A stretch of 64,000 bases of DNA. Source: Bagarius yarrelli (Eukaryota > Chordata > Actinopteri > Siluriformes > Sisoridae). The position numbers and the translations under genes are program-made. The notes under the pieces were generated by a model that did no database searches, was not told where the DNA came from, and saw only the letters and a program-made list of their open reading frames with translations. The number at the start of each line of letters is the position of its first letter. The first letter of the stretch is position 1. The stretch is taken from NCBI GenBank assembly GCA_005784505.1, contig VCAZ01000135.1:85001-149000 (forward strand), read 5' to 3'. Of this stretch, positions 46,080 through 56,649 are shown in pieces.

Positions 46080-46251
46080 TCCCACTTGTAATTACGACTT
46101 TGTGGCGGCGGCAACAATGTTCAACACGAACAATCGATCTGTGTCTGACATGGCTTGATCACGCATATCTGTGCGCTGCCGGCAACAGATAAATTAAATA
46201 AAATAGGATCTGTTTGCAGTGTCAGATGTGCTGAACGACGTTGGCTTCCCC
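46080..46251 (+). promoter_or_regulatory. b3galnt2: b3galnt2 5' UTR/promoter-proximal region with short uORFs
   Basis: CpG content is visibly higher here than in the surrounding AT-rich DNA (for example GGCGGCGGCAAC and GAACGACG). Upstream ATGs are present: one at 46117 opening a 13-residue frame that stops at 46156-46158, one inside it giving Met-Ala-stop, and a Met-Cys-stop at 46225-46233. All would precede the main start if transcription begins upstream of 46117; the transcription start is not visible. Confidence 0.45.
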
Positions 46252-46360
46252 ATGAGAAATCTGGCAGTGTTTCTACTCCCGTGTTTGATCGCGGTGCTTG
46301 TGCATATGTGGTGGTGGATGAAGAACCAAACCGAATTCTTCTCAGAGAGCAGCGAAGCAG
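46252..46360 (+). CDS. b3galnt2: b3galnt2 coding exon 1 (signal anchor)
   Basis: B3GALNT2 is an ER-resident type II membrane glycosyltransferase of family GT31. It adds GalNAc in beta-1,3 linkage to GlcNAc on O-mannose, making the core M3 trisaccharide that POMK phosphorylates on alpha-dystroglycan. This exon gives 36 residues plus one base. They start MRN and form a hydrophobic signal anchor (LAVFLLPCLIAVLVHMWWWM, residues 4-23) followed by an N-glycosylation sequon (NQT, 25-27). The human protein likewise begins MRN with a hydrophobic anchor. The donor is GCAG/GTTGGG at 46361, a weaker consensus. Identity rests on the in-phase join to exons 2-4. Confidence 0.85.
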
Positions 46361-47222
46361 GTTGGGGCTGATTATTTTAACTTTTAACAGTAATTATTTT
46401 GCAGCATATATTCCAGTCAATAGGCTTTATACAAACTCTCTTCCGCATTCGAAGCCAGCTCTGTCACATCCGGTGCGCGTCCATAGCAAATGCGGCGTCG
46501 CTCCCAAATCTGCATTACAGCATTTTTAAAGTTATAATTTATAACCATATTATTTTAACTATTTGGCTTAACAGCTGTTTGTAATGATTAGAATACAAAA
46601 CACAATGTTTTTGAGCCCTAAACAAAAATAGTGGTGTTACTTCATTTGTTATTTTAGCTGTCAGAATAGATTAGATCGATGTTTACCTAAAATTCTACCT
46701 TATTCCTGTGTCTTGTAATGTAAACCAGCCAAAAAAATATTCATTACAAAAGCTTTTTCCAACAAAGGCTAGCAATAAATAATTAGGTTTTAATGAATGT
46801 TTTTACTTATGTAAAAACAGTTATTTACTGTGCATGAAAGTAATATTCCTTTATTACGCTTAAAAGCACTGCTCAGTGCCGGTGCCATACAGTAACTAAC
46901 GAAAGCACGCGGCTTCCAACGACGGAAAACTTGCAAGCGCACGCTCATACATTTACACAACTAGTACAATTTTTTTTAGGTCATTCCCCGTAAAGTAAAC
47001 AAGAAAGATAAAAAACTTAATCAATCATATAATTTTTTGCAATGTACATAAATAATTAGGTACTATAAAATGCAATTTATAAAATGTAATATACAATCAT
47101 ACAATTAAACAAATAGTGATTAGAGAAATGTTAAATACATTCTCTTTAACAATTTGTATATAAACGAGCCATGTTAACAATAAACATCACGTAGTTAGTG
47201 GTACCAAAGTTATAATTTAAAC

Positions 47223-47354
47223 TAGGGATGCACAATTTGCTCAGATAAGTAGATGAAATCTTCCGAGTTCAGATAGTTGCTCAGATTGTTGTTCATATTG
47301 TTTTTTGGTATCTGTTTTCTTGGTATCTAATTTTTTTCTTATCGGGCATCCCCA
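47223..47354. mobile_element. 132-bp hAT-type MITE with perfect 8-bp TSD
   Basis: The element starts TAGGGATGC and ends GCATCCCCA (one mismatch between the 9-bp inverted ends). It is flanked on both sides by ATTTAAAC (47215-47222 and 47355-47362), an exact 8-bp duplication as hAT transposases make. Confidence 0.8.
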
Positions 47355-48469
47355 ATTTAAACATTTTCATACCAGACATTATCGCTTGGTTAAAAAACAC
47401 CTCAGTGGTATTATAACAGTGACTGCTGAGCTGGCTAAGATTTTAGCAGAAGTTTATTATTGTCTCTGTTTGAATATAGCCTAATGACAATACAATATTT
47501 TTCTAGAACTTTTTTTGTCTACGATTCTACAATCCCTTTTACTTTTGATCCTTTTTAATTCTATCCACTGTCCTTTTTGCTTATAAGCTTTCTTTTTTTA
47601 CAAATTTCCTTTAAGCGTAACACTTAAAAAGTTTTTAAATTTGTATTTCCTGTTAACTACAGTGTGCATATGCACAATGTCCCCGCTGCGCATCATTCTG
47701 TCTATGCATTTGAAATGGTTTGGCCCAATTAGTGTTGGACCAGAACAGACCAAACTATTATATCAATTGACATTTTATGTAAAAAAAATCAATTATTTTA
47801 TTAGGTAGTTATTTTAATAAAGCTACATTTTCTGTTAATGAAATATACTTAATTTTATACAAAATTATAAGTATTTCTATACAAAATTTAGTGGCTTGAG
47901 TCACATAGTGTCATCTATGATCAGATTTTTACACAGATTTCTTTGTGCCCATCTGGTCTTTTTAAAAACACACAAGCATGAGGACAAAAGATCCATGCAA
48001 TCCCCACTGTTGTTAGTTATGATGCTTAACAAGTGGTAAGGTTAACAGGTTTGAGACTTGGTCGATACCGATTTTAAATTATTTTCCAGTTTTACTACAA
48101 TCTCTGTCTAACCTGCTGGTAATAATTGCAGCACATGCACATGCACTTTCTGCTTACCAAGTTACCGCCATGACAAATTAGCAAATTGCTAAGTGGCACT
48201 TAAACCACGAACAGACAGAGTAGCAGTCAGCTATGCTTTTTTATGGAACAAGATTTGAGAGTTGCATTGGACTGATAATTGTACAGAAACGTAGTTAAAA
48301 TAATTCATATTCACAAAAGCAAATTTACTGTTATTGACGTGTGTTTGTTATTTGAAACAAATGAAATAAAGTTTAAGACTGTAAGCCTGTGCTTACTAGT
48401 CAGTCATACGAATAGGATTATTCTAACAGTAAGAGACAGAGTAACAACAATAAAATCCAGTATTTAACA

Positions 48470-48795
48470 CCTTTGCAAAAAAAGACTTAGTACTTGGTGG
48501 CAAACCAGGAGGTCAGACATTTCTTGTAACTGTTCACCAGGTTTGAACACATGTCAGGAGGGATTTTTTCCCCCACTTCTCTTTGCAGATTCTATTTAAG
48601 TCATTAAGGTTGCAAAGGTGAAAATAGCAATTTACACTGACATTGTGAGATTAAGGTCTGGTGTTTTAATTTGCCTCTTCTTGAGCCACTACTTTGTTGC
48701 ATTGTCCATGTGTATTGGGTCATTGTTATGCTGGACTACCCATTCACAAGGGTGGAAGGAATGCTTATATCCAAGATTTGACAGTGGAGCTGGCT
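48470..48795 (-). mobile_element. Tc1 fragment
   Basis: GACTTAGTACTTGGTGGCAA, GTCAGACATTTCTTGTAAC, CACATGTCAGGAGGGATTTT and GGTCATTGTTATGCTGGA are decayed blocks of the same Tc1 family seen at 13.77 kb, again in the transposase-minus orientation. Internal deletions. Confidence 0.7.
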
Positions 48796-49430
48796 AATAT
48801 GGCCTAATTTTATATCATATTATAGTTCTTAATGTCGGTCGATATGATATTGTTTCGATATCGATATGATTATTAGAAAAGTCTCTAATGGAGGTCTGTA
48901 CCTACAAACATCTGAAGAATTAATTTGTCAAGTCTAAAAACCTCTTATTTTAGAAATAAAAATTAATGTTTACCTTTTATTTGTATTTAGCTTATTTGTA
49001 TTTAGACTTCATTAATCAGTGGCACTGAAATAGAGCCAAATCTACCATTTCCATAAAATAGAGACTCATTTCTTAAGCATGTCATTTATACGAATAGTGT
49101 CACAGACAGACATTTTTAACAAAGGTAAAATGACGCCCATAAATTCACATGCGCAGGAAAAGTGTATGCAACATTGCAAGTATAAAATATATACGTAGAC
49201 AAAAACAAATATAGACCTAATACAGTTAAACAAATATATTACCACTGGCTTAACTGTAGTAAAACCACAAGTGAGGGTAGGGTATATCTGATAGCTAACA
49301 GGGTATTAAGTTTAAATTAAATTACTAAATAAGTCGTCAGTTCAGTGGTGCAAGCAGATATATATGATCTTCATTTATATATAAATGCTTATGGGTTTAC
49401 TACAGTTAAACCAGTGTTAATAACCCATAA
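48796..49430. repeat. Dispersed repeat, partner of 55215-55735
   Basis: Shares long collinear blocks with 55215-55735, such as TTCTTAAGCATGTCATTTATAC, AGTGTCACAGACAGACATTTT, TTTGTATTTAGACTT and TTTACTACAGTTAA. It carries ATCGATAT-like sequences typical of a fish MITE. Confidence 0.65.
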
Positions 49431-49434
49431 AACT

Positions 49435-49855
49435 GTAACAAACTCCCACTAAAGCATGACGGATAGAACCCAATTGCCGTTTATTTACAGTGTAAACCAA
49501 TAACAAAATACAACATAAGACCGAACAGGAACATTAGACATTGTGAATTGTTGTAAAACAATAATCCACAAAAAACAATAATCCACAAAAAACAAGGCAA
49601 AACACAAGGGCTATAAATACACAAAGAACACATAAACTAAACAACTGACACAGCTGAAAGCAATCACAAACACAGGACTAAACAACCAATGAAAACAAGA
49701 CACAATGACAAAGGAAATCAAGACAGGAAGACATGAGGACAAAACAGGAAAGAAACAAAAGAAAAATGGCATGACTAAAGCTATCTTAGATAGCACAACA
49801 TAGCTTAGCTAACACAAACCAAATCAAAACATGAAACAAGAACCTTTCATAACCC
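49435..49855 (-). mobile_element. Probable 3' LTR of a non-autonomous LTR element
   Basis: Read on the minus strand, it starts next to a G-run (TATTGGGGGGTTATGAAAGG, like a polypurine tract followed by the LTR start). It contains a poly(A)-type AATAAA near 49479 and ends GTTTGTTACA. No 5' LTR partner was found, so the identification is structural inference. Confidence 0.5.
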
Positions 49856-50090
49856 CCCAATAGGCAGCTCCCAACGCCCATATTTTAAAGAATATCCTAA
49901 AGAGGGTGGAGGAGCGGAGGTGATATAGACCGTGGGACGGCAGGCCATGCCCATGAAGCCTGCAGAACTCCAATCCTTGGTCGACAGGGAGGCTGTGAAA
50001 CCCATTACGGCCTGGATGGTGAAGCTGATTGTGGAGCCATTCCTGGTCCCGGCTCAGCCAGAGAGTCACTACTCTTACACCCCCCTGGCG

Positions 50091-50185
50091 GCCCTTCTGG
50101 CATGGCATCAGGCTCAGCTGGAAGCCCCTCTGGCGTGGCATCAGACTTGGGTGGAGGCCCCTCTGGCATGGCATTAGGTTCGGGG
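50091..50185. repeat. 33-bp minisatellite, three units
   Basis: GCCCCTCTGGCATGGCATCA-type units repeat about every 33 bases (11 codons), preserving the minus-strand frame. Confidence 0.85.
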
Positions 50186-50399
50186 TCTTGAGTTGGCTCC
50201 TGATCAGACTCTTGGGCAGGCTTGGAAGCGTGACTTGAGCAGTATGTGGTCCAGACACATAGGATGGCTACCCCATTACTTGAGAGCCGTAGAGATGGCC
50301 ATCGTCTTTTTGAGGTTTAGAGCCCTTTGGGAGTCCTGCTGTCCTATTCAATCCCAGCTGTGGATCAGCCACACTGGACACCAGCCTTGACTGCAGAGT

Positions 50400-50550
50400 G
50401 GCGGGCATCTTGGAGCTTGTTTGGGGTTGGGCGGCCATCTTAGGGGCTTGGCTGGGGTTGGGCGGCCATCTTGGAGCTTGGCTGGGGTTGGGTGGCCATC
50501 TTGGAGCTTGGCTGAGGTGCGGCGGCCATCTTGGAGCTTGGCTGGGGTGC
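50400..50550. repeat. 30-bp minisatellite, five units
   Basis: GGCGGCCATCTTGGAGCTTG followed by GCTGGGGTTG repeats five times, with units at about 50400, 50430, 50461, 50491 and 50521. Ten codons per unit; unit 2 has one extra base, which shifts frame. Confidence 0.9.
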
Positions 50551-50979
50551 AGCAGATTGGGTGGAGTGTTATCATCTAGACTGAGTTTGTTAAAGAGGAA
50601 CATGACTCCTTCTCCTCCTTCATTTTCTTCTTTTTTATCTTCCGAATCACACAAGCTCTTTTCAGAGTGTTGTATTTGTGAACTCTCTATCAATGTGTCA
50701 ACCTGGCTATACAATGTGTGAAAGCACAGACAACCTTGAATTGAGCCGGTGGTCTTCATAGCTTAGGAAGGGGACACTTTATCATTTATCCTGTAATCTT
50801 TTAATTCCATTTAAATTCAATTGACCATCTGTCCTCAACAGTTGACTGCATGTGGAGTCTATTTTCTCTTTGATGTATTGTTTGTAAAGCCATAAAAAGC
50901 AGCCCACTGAATGCCTTAAATGAACAGCCTCTCTATTCATTCGAACCCCCCACCCCACCCATGTTAAAATGTGACTTAA

Positions 50980-51235
50980 CTCTGGTTTATTACACCTCTA
51001 GCCACACTCAGACCTGATTACTGCCACACCTTTTCGCAATCAAGAAATCACTGAAATAGGACCTGCCTGACAAAGTGAGGTAGACCAAAAGAGCCTTAAA
51101 AGCTATACATTATGCCGAGATCCAAATAAATTCAAAAACACCGCATTTCTGCAGTTGCTGCTAAGGGTGGCCCAACAAGTTATTAGGTTTAGGGGCAAAC
51201 ACTTTTTCACACAGGGCTATGTAGTCTAGCCATCT
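50980..51235 (+). mobile_element. Internal-deletion derivative of a Tc1 transposon
   Basis: The 5' non-coding part and first codons (CAGACCTGATTACTGCCACA, AGCTATACATTATGCCGAGA) run to AAATTCAAAAACACC. They then join directly to the 3' end of the transposase (CAGTTGCTGCTAAGGGTGGC, CAGTTATTAGGTTTAGGGGC, TTTTTCACACAGGGC). About 1 kb of transposase is missing. Confidence 0.75.
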
Positions 51236-51239
51236 ATTT

Positions 51240-53375
51240 TCTGGTACAGAAGCTACCTTTTTTATACAGGTGTGTTATAGAGTATTTACAAGAAATACAG
51301 AAACAAATTAATTGTTTAACTTCTTTAGTGCCTCTTGAAACTGACACAGAGGAAAGAACATAGGACATTTAATAGCATAGTGCACCCCAGAGTTTTTAAC
51401 CTGGGGTCATATACAGTTCCCAAAAGGGTGGGCACAGTTAACATTTGCCTACAACTACCTGGTGTAATAAAATTTTGGACCTGCTGCATTTGCTATGATT
51501 CACACAGAACAAGCCAAGCATACCTTGATCAAGTAGAAATATCTCAGTCTTCCATGCCAGTGGACCTTCTTGTCCATTTAAGTGAAGTATTGGGATCCAT
51601 CAGAAATTGAGGGCTGATGGGGAAAATCATGAAAGTGTCATCTGGAGCTGACAGAGGCACAGTACCTTGTATGAAAGGTTGGCCAAGGGCCTCCTAAAAC
51701 CTAGGAAAAACAAGAAAGTGGAAGCAGTACGAAAATAGCCAAGGAACAAGTATTTTTGGGCGGTTGGTTGAAAATTTTGGTTGACACTTTGTCAATAACT
51801 TCTTCCCGACAGCTTTTTCCTGTCAGACCTTACCAAAAAGTGCGGTTGACTAACAAAAAGAGCTTTCCCCAATACTCCAGAACCCAACACCGAATGGGAG
51901 CCCACCATAAAAACCCAGATGGACTGTCCGAGTGCTGAAAGTACAGTGCCATTTTAACACCATTGTTTTGGACCATGGAAGACTATGTTTGGCATAGATC
52001 TGACTGCTGTTTCTTCTCTGCTCTACAGAACCTGATACAGAGGTCAACACACCCTAAACTTTAACAGTCAGTGTCCTCTTAAAAAAACAAAAATCGCACA
52101 GACAAGTTATGGCTGAATTTGGCTGATCGTTATGATTTCTTAGGAATGATTAAAAAAAAAACAGGTCTAAAAACATTCAATGAAAATAAACCCTAAACAG
52201 TCAAGTATCACAAGTGAACTTCACTTTAGTGTGGTAAAAGAATTATTTTGGTCACTGTACATGTGTTATTAAATATACAAAATGGTAACTTTAACCCTAA
52301 GCAATTCACAACAATTATTTCAAGTAATGGGATTGTTTTAATCAGGTACATAAAACATCACTAAATATTTAACAGCTTGTAGGTTATCTACACTTCCCCT
52401 GTTCTACTTCTAATTAGTTTTATCTTATAATACAGAACCAGATGCAGTTTATAGCTGTAACCTGGAAGTTGTAGTTCAGGCTGTCGCAATTTGAATAAAA
52501 TTAAAGTGATGTACAGAGTTAATGTAAAAATGGTGCTAAATAAGGCTGTCAATTATTAAATCATCGTATGGTCGCAATTATTTGACCTAACCGCGATCGT
52601 TTCATCCAACTGCAAATATTCACACTTTTATTAGTCACCAGGGTTTGGGCAGTAGTACTTCCAGCACCCTACTTTTAACCAGAGTAAGTGAGTGGAGCAA
52701 GGTGATATGAAATTTGGAACGTTGAGGTTTTCTGAAAACACCACTGACAGGACACAAATTTTGTATTTTTTAAAATACTATTATCTATAATAACATAATT
52801 ACAAAAGATCATAAATAAGACACAGTGGAGCAAGTTGCTTTTTTATGCTTGTTTTTTCACAAACAAATAATTGTCAAACCTTAAACGAGCAATTAATCGA
52901 TAAAGCCCAAACCAGTCAATAAATCGTTATAATCAATTTTTTTTTTACAACCTAAATTTAACAATCAGAACAACCCTAGTGCTGAGCAATCTTAAATAAA
53001 ATAATAGCTCCGTCAGATGCTTTGACAGCACTGCAAAATTACAGTCCGGAGCGAAATAACATTACCCTAAAGAAGACAGCATCAGAGAATTACGTTTTCT
53101 GGGCAGCTGGTTTTCATTAAGAATAATAGGCACAAGCACAACAACAGCCTATACTGTCATTTAATTCCTCATCTTTAGTAACTTCTCAATTATCTGATCC
53201 TTCATCTCTGAATGTAAAATAGTCCATTATAACATCGTTTAAACCACTGACATTACCAGGTTTGAGCAGATTACAGTGAGCAAAATTATCTATATCAGCA
53301 GCTATTAGACGCTGTTATTATTTGTGCGCCGACATAAAGCAGGAGCTTGCAAAAATAGACGGCTATTTGCTGTAT
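51240..53375. other. Intronic sequence; no exon or clear repeat
   Basis: Several short frames, for example 51335-51610 and 51850-52050, show no known domain and lack convincing splice phase with b3galnt2. A MITE-like stretch may lie at 52540-52980. Confidence 0.35.
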
Positions 53376-53379
53376 TTTG

Positions 53380-54060
53380 TCAGATTATTTTTAGAGATGA
53401 TGGACAAGATGGACAATAATAAAATAAAAAAATCTATTTCAACAAAAAATGATATTTGAACCTTTTTTCTGTATTTAACTACACCAGTAAGCCACATCTG
53501 AAGGGTTTATTTTAGATAGCATTATTTATTTTGTGTGTCCATAAGATTATGATGCAACCCCATAATTTAAGGTTATTAGATTAGATTAGATTAGATTCAA
53601 CTTTATTGTCATTGTGCAAGGTACATGTACAGAGCCAATGAAATGCGCAAGTTGAAATGAAGTGCATAAGTGGCTTATTTACAATAAATATCAGTTTAAT
53701 AAATAGGGTATGGGGTTGATAGTTACAGAGGTGGGGGTAAATAATGTACAGAGGTATATGGATAGAGTATAGAGGTGTAACAATAGATAGTTATAGATTG
53801 TGAGATTATAGAGAAAAGCAAGCATATTCCTTTTTTATTAATGAATTGTTTTACAGTTTTTCTCTGGCTTATTTTAAGTAAGAGTATTTAAAGTCAGAGC
53901 AGTTAAATTTTGATTTTGTTTCAGTTTCTGGATGCTCCTTAATAGTTATATTCTGTTCATTTACAGTTTTCGTTAAAAACTAAAAATGTGTTTTCAAAAT
54001 GTTGCTAAAATAAATTGGTTTTTGAAATTTTCTAATATATACTAACAGAAATAAATATAA
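53380..54060. repeat. Dispersed non-coding repeat, partner of 8940-9510
   Basis: Collinear but diverged copy of the 8.9-kb unit, interrupted by a LINE 3' end at 53575-53820. Confidence 0.5.
53575..53820 (-). mobile_element. LINE 3' end with (ATTAG)n tail
   Basis: Five-base repeats (TTAGATTAGATTAGATT) precede CAACTTTATTGTCATTGTGC and AAGGTACATGTACAGAGCCA, the reverse complement of a LINE 3' terminus. It continues into a GA/TA-rich 3' UTR. The 41 bases ending AATGAAATGC are identical to the SINE tail at 58830-58875. Confidence 0.65.
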
Positions 54061-54379
54061 TGTGTCAGTCATTTTAACCGCAACATCATGGTGAACAAAT
54101 GCGCTGGTCACATACATGATTTAGTAGGAAGCGTCTGTAACAGGCACATCTGTAAAGGTTAAGGTTGTTTACAGTAAAAAGTGAGATGAAATATCTATTT
54201 AACTACAAAAAGTTACTCATTCTTCTTCTTAATAATAATAATAATAATAATAATTGCATTTGCCTTTGCATACAAAAACAACCTTTTGCTCAATGCTGAT
54301 TTGCACTACAGAAATTTGCTCACTGATTTCACAAAAAAGTTGGTAGTAAGAACATTCTATTGCCATGTGTAAATAACAG

Positions 54380-54506
54380 GAAACAGGGAGCCAATATATG
54401 AAGTTGTTGTTGGAGTTTTATCTGCCAGGCATCACTATGATATGAGGGAGGCCATAAGAGGCACATGGATGGGGTATGTTGGAGACCACCCTGTCTTGCA
54501 AAATCA
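54380..54506 (+). CDS. b3galnt2: b3galnt2 coding exon 2
   Basis: A 127-base exon with acceptor AATAACAG and donor CA/GTAAGT. Two bases complete Gly37, then it encodes NREPIYEVVVGVLSARHHYD and MREAIRGTWMGYVGDHPVLQN (to residue 78), leaving CA for the next codon. VVVGVLSAR and REAIRGTW are the conserved start of the GT31 fold, with the same spacing in human B3GALNT2. The acceptor at 54379 is chosen over the AG at 54386 because only it keeps phase with exon 1. The exon has no long frame of its own. Confidence 0.93.
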
Positions 54507-54773
54507 GTAAGTATGTCTGCTTTTGGTACATGGTATTTTGTAATTTTGATACCTTTCTGTGTTTTTTTATTTATTTATTTATTTTTTGCTTGTACAATTA
54601 AAGTTAGTTAAACAAAGTTTTTGCGGTACAGACTTTTGTTAAAGGCAATATAAAAACAAATTTATTTTGTGTTAATACATGCATGCATTTAGTTTGTAAC
54701 AGGATTTAGGTATAAGCAGGTTTAAAGCAACATTTAATGCAGAATTCTAAACTCTAAACGCATAATCTTAAAG

Positions 54774-54874
54774 GGTCCTGGTGAAATTTATCATCGGTAA
54801 ACATGGCTGTCCAATACCTGAGGAAGATCGGGAGAATCTATTTTCCTGCACCCAGCTTAATATCACAGAACCAG
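54774..54874 (+). CDS. b3galnt2: b3galnt2 coding exon 3
   Basis: A 101-base exon after ATCTTAAAG, separated from exon 2 by a 267-bp intron. Its first base completes Gln79, then it encodes VLVKFIIGKHGCPIPEEDRE and NLFSCTQLNITEP (residues 80-112), followed by one base of codon 113 before GTAAAG. VLVKFIIG and the cysteine after HG are shared with the human protein. NIT at 108-110 is a conserved N-glycosylation sequon. Phase joins both neighbours exactly. Confidence 0.93.
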
Positions 54875-55214
54875 GTAAAGAGCACAGTGTCACAAAAAAA
54901 AAAAAAAACCTTTTGTCTAAAAAAATAACTTTTTGAACTTTTTCACCATGAGGGAAATTACCCACAAGTGGCAATAGTAGCAATAACTTAAAATGGAAAG
55001 GTAGGACAAGGACAATAGCCTAAATGTACAACATATAGCTTATATAGCAGTATATAGAGGTTTGAAATGTTTTCACATTTGTACCCTATTGTTAAAAAAA
55101 GCTGTATCATTTAAAAACATTCCAAACTTTGAAAATTTTTAAAGAACTATTCTTGGTAACACTTTATAATAACTGCATACTATTAATCTTTAGTTAAGCA
55201 TTAGTAAATAGTTA

Positions 55215-55735
55215 ATCATTTATAAAGATATAGCCAAATTTTATATCACAATATAGTTCTTAATTTCGGTCAATACAATATAATTCCGATATTGATATAA
55301 ATATTAGAAAAGCCTCAGTAAAAACTGCTAATGAATGTCTGTACAAAACTATAATATTTAAAAAATAAAAACACTACAAATAATGTTTACCTTTAATTTA
55401 TATTTAGTTTATTTGTATTTAGACTTTAGAATTCTACCATTTCCATAAACATAGACTCATTTCTTAAGCATGTCATTTATACAAACAGTGTCACAGACAG
55501 ACATTTTATGAAGGTAAATTCACGCTACCAGCCCTTATGGTTTTACTACAGTTAAGCCAGTGGTAATCAAGAAACCATAAAACATGGGTAAATAATTGTA
55601 TATCTATTTTAAGTCAGTGAAATATGCTGTGATGTATTTCAAAATAGCAGAAATGTGATTAAAAACATATCACTGTTGTTAAAAAGTTCTATCATGATAT
55701 TTATTGATATAAAATTATTGTTCAGCCCTAGGTTA
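55215..55735. repeat. Dispersed repeat, partner of 48796-49430
   Basis: Collinear with the 48.8-kb copy. Its right end ATATTTATTGATATAAAATT followed by GTTCAGCCCTAGG resembles the terminus of a fish hAT-like MITE. Confidence 0.6.
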
Positions 55736-55889
55736 GTACAGTTCTTTTAAGTATTAATGATAACATCCAAACCCTGGTGCACAGCAAACAATAGTACAGA
55801 GGCCGCTAAAAGGATAGGATTCGTCAGACTAAAAACAGAATGTGATGTCACAAGGAGCAATGCAAATGCAATTCTGATTTTTATGCTCA

Positions 55890-56170
55890 ATCATAACTAG
55901 ACTACTTCAACTCGCTCCTGGCAGGTCTACCTCTGACTGCAGTTCTTCTTCCACAGATGATTAAGAATGTAGGTGCGCAAGTTGTCTTAAACCTCCCAAA
56001 GTTTTCACACCTCCCTCCACAGTAGCTGCACGCATCAAAAGACTCAAAACACTGATGCTTTCCTACCAAGCCAAAAACGGAGCAGCACCCTTCTACCTCC
56101 AAGCACTCATCACTGCACTTATCGCACAGTCTTCCTCAGATCACTGCTAAATGCTGTAAAAGTAAATATT
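55890..56170 (+). mobile_element. L2-like LINE 3' fragment
   Basis: The + strand reads LDYFNSLLAGLPLTA-like RT C-terminal text, interrupted by frameshifts, and ends GCTAAATGCTGTAAAAGTAAAT. That tail matches the SINE tails at 18.05 and 30.0 kb. A different subfamily from the 34.7-kb copy. Confidence 0.65.
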
Positions 56171-56309
56171 ATCAAAGACTTTGTGTTGCCAATTAGACAA
56201 CAAAGTCATAAAGAATGCTTGTTTCTGCATACAACAAAATAAAACCTGGTGCTGTTGGGATGGAAAGTTCGGTCATGAATATACGTCACAAAAGCTGAGC
56301 AATTATTTT

Positions 56310-56465
56310 GTGAATGTGCCTCTATGTTTGGAATCAGTAGGTTTGCTATCAAAATGATGAGTATGAATGCTAAGCGGCCTAGGACCAAATGTATTTAATA
56401 CATGTAGTATTTTCCTTTTTGGTCTGAACCAAACAAACCGAACTAGAAGTGTGAACACACCCTAA
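56310..56465. mobile_element. MITE-like repeat, partner of 20130-20285
   Basis: GAATGCTAAGCGGCCTAGGA, GAACCAAACAAACCGAACTA and GTGTGAACACACCC. Diverged copy of the 20.1-kb sequence. Confidence 0.4.
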
Positions 56466-56649
56466 GACTTAGTTTCCTTTGTAAAGTCTCTACAAACTTG
56501 GGAGGCTTTACATTGAGGAGACTGACTAAGCGGCATAGATCTGTGCGAATAATAATACTACTAGATATAATTAATATTATCGTAGTAACATTAGTTGCAT
56601 TTAAGTCTAAGTACACACTTTACAGCGTTACAAATCTTAATATTGCCTT

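Larger units (their letters stand above)
49856..50760 (-). mobile_element. Internal region with repeat-bearing ORFs, LTR-element type
   Basis: On the minus strand an open frame (50759-50268) has an acidic stretch (EDKKEENEGGEG) and then four to five 10-residue repeats of the type SQAPRWPPNP. A second frame (50258-49824) has three 11-residue repeats around LMPCQRG and ends WALGAAYWGVMKGSC, reading into the G-run next to the LTR. Repetitive ORFs of this kind occur in fish LTR-associated repeats. No protease, RT or integrase is present. Confidence 0.55.
46361..54379 (+). other. b3galnt2: b3galnt2 intron 1
   Basis: An 8.0-kb phase-1 intron. It contains a perfect-TSD hAT MITE at 47.2 kb, a Tc1 piece at 48.5 kb, a repeat unit at 48.8-49.4 kb, an LTR-type element at 49.4-50.8 kb, a Tc1 deletion derivative at 51.0-51.2 kb and a LINE tail at 53.6 kb. 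The parts 46.4-47.2, 47.4-48.4 and 51.2-53.4 kb hold no exon that I can support. Confidence 0.8.

Noticed and set aside
46155..46529. 124-codon frame beginning MITHICALPAT
   Set aside because: Out of frame with the b3galnt2 exon 1 reading, which has a signal anchor, a donor and phase-correct continuation.
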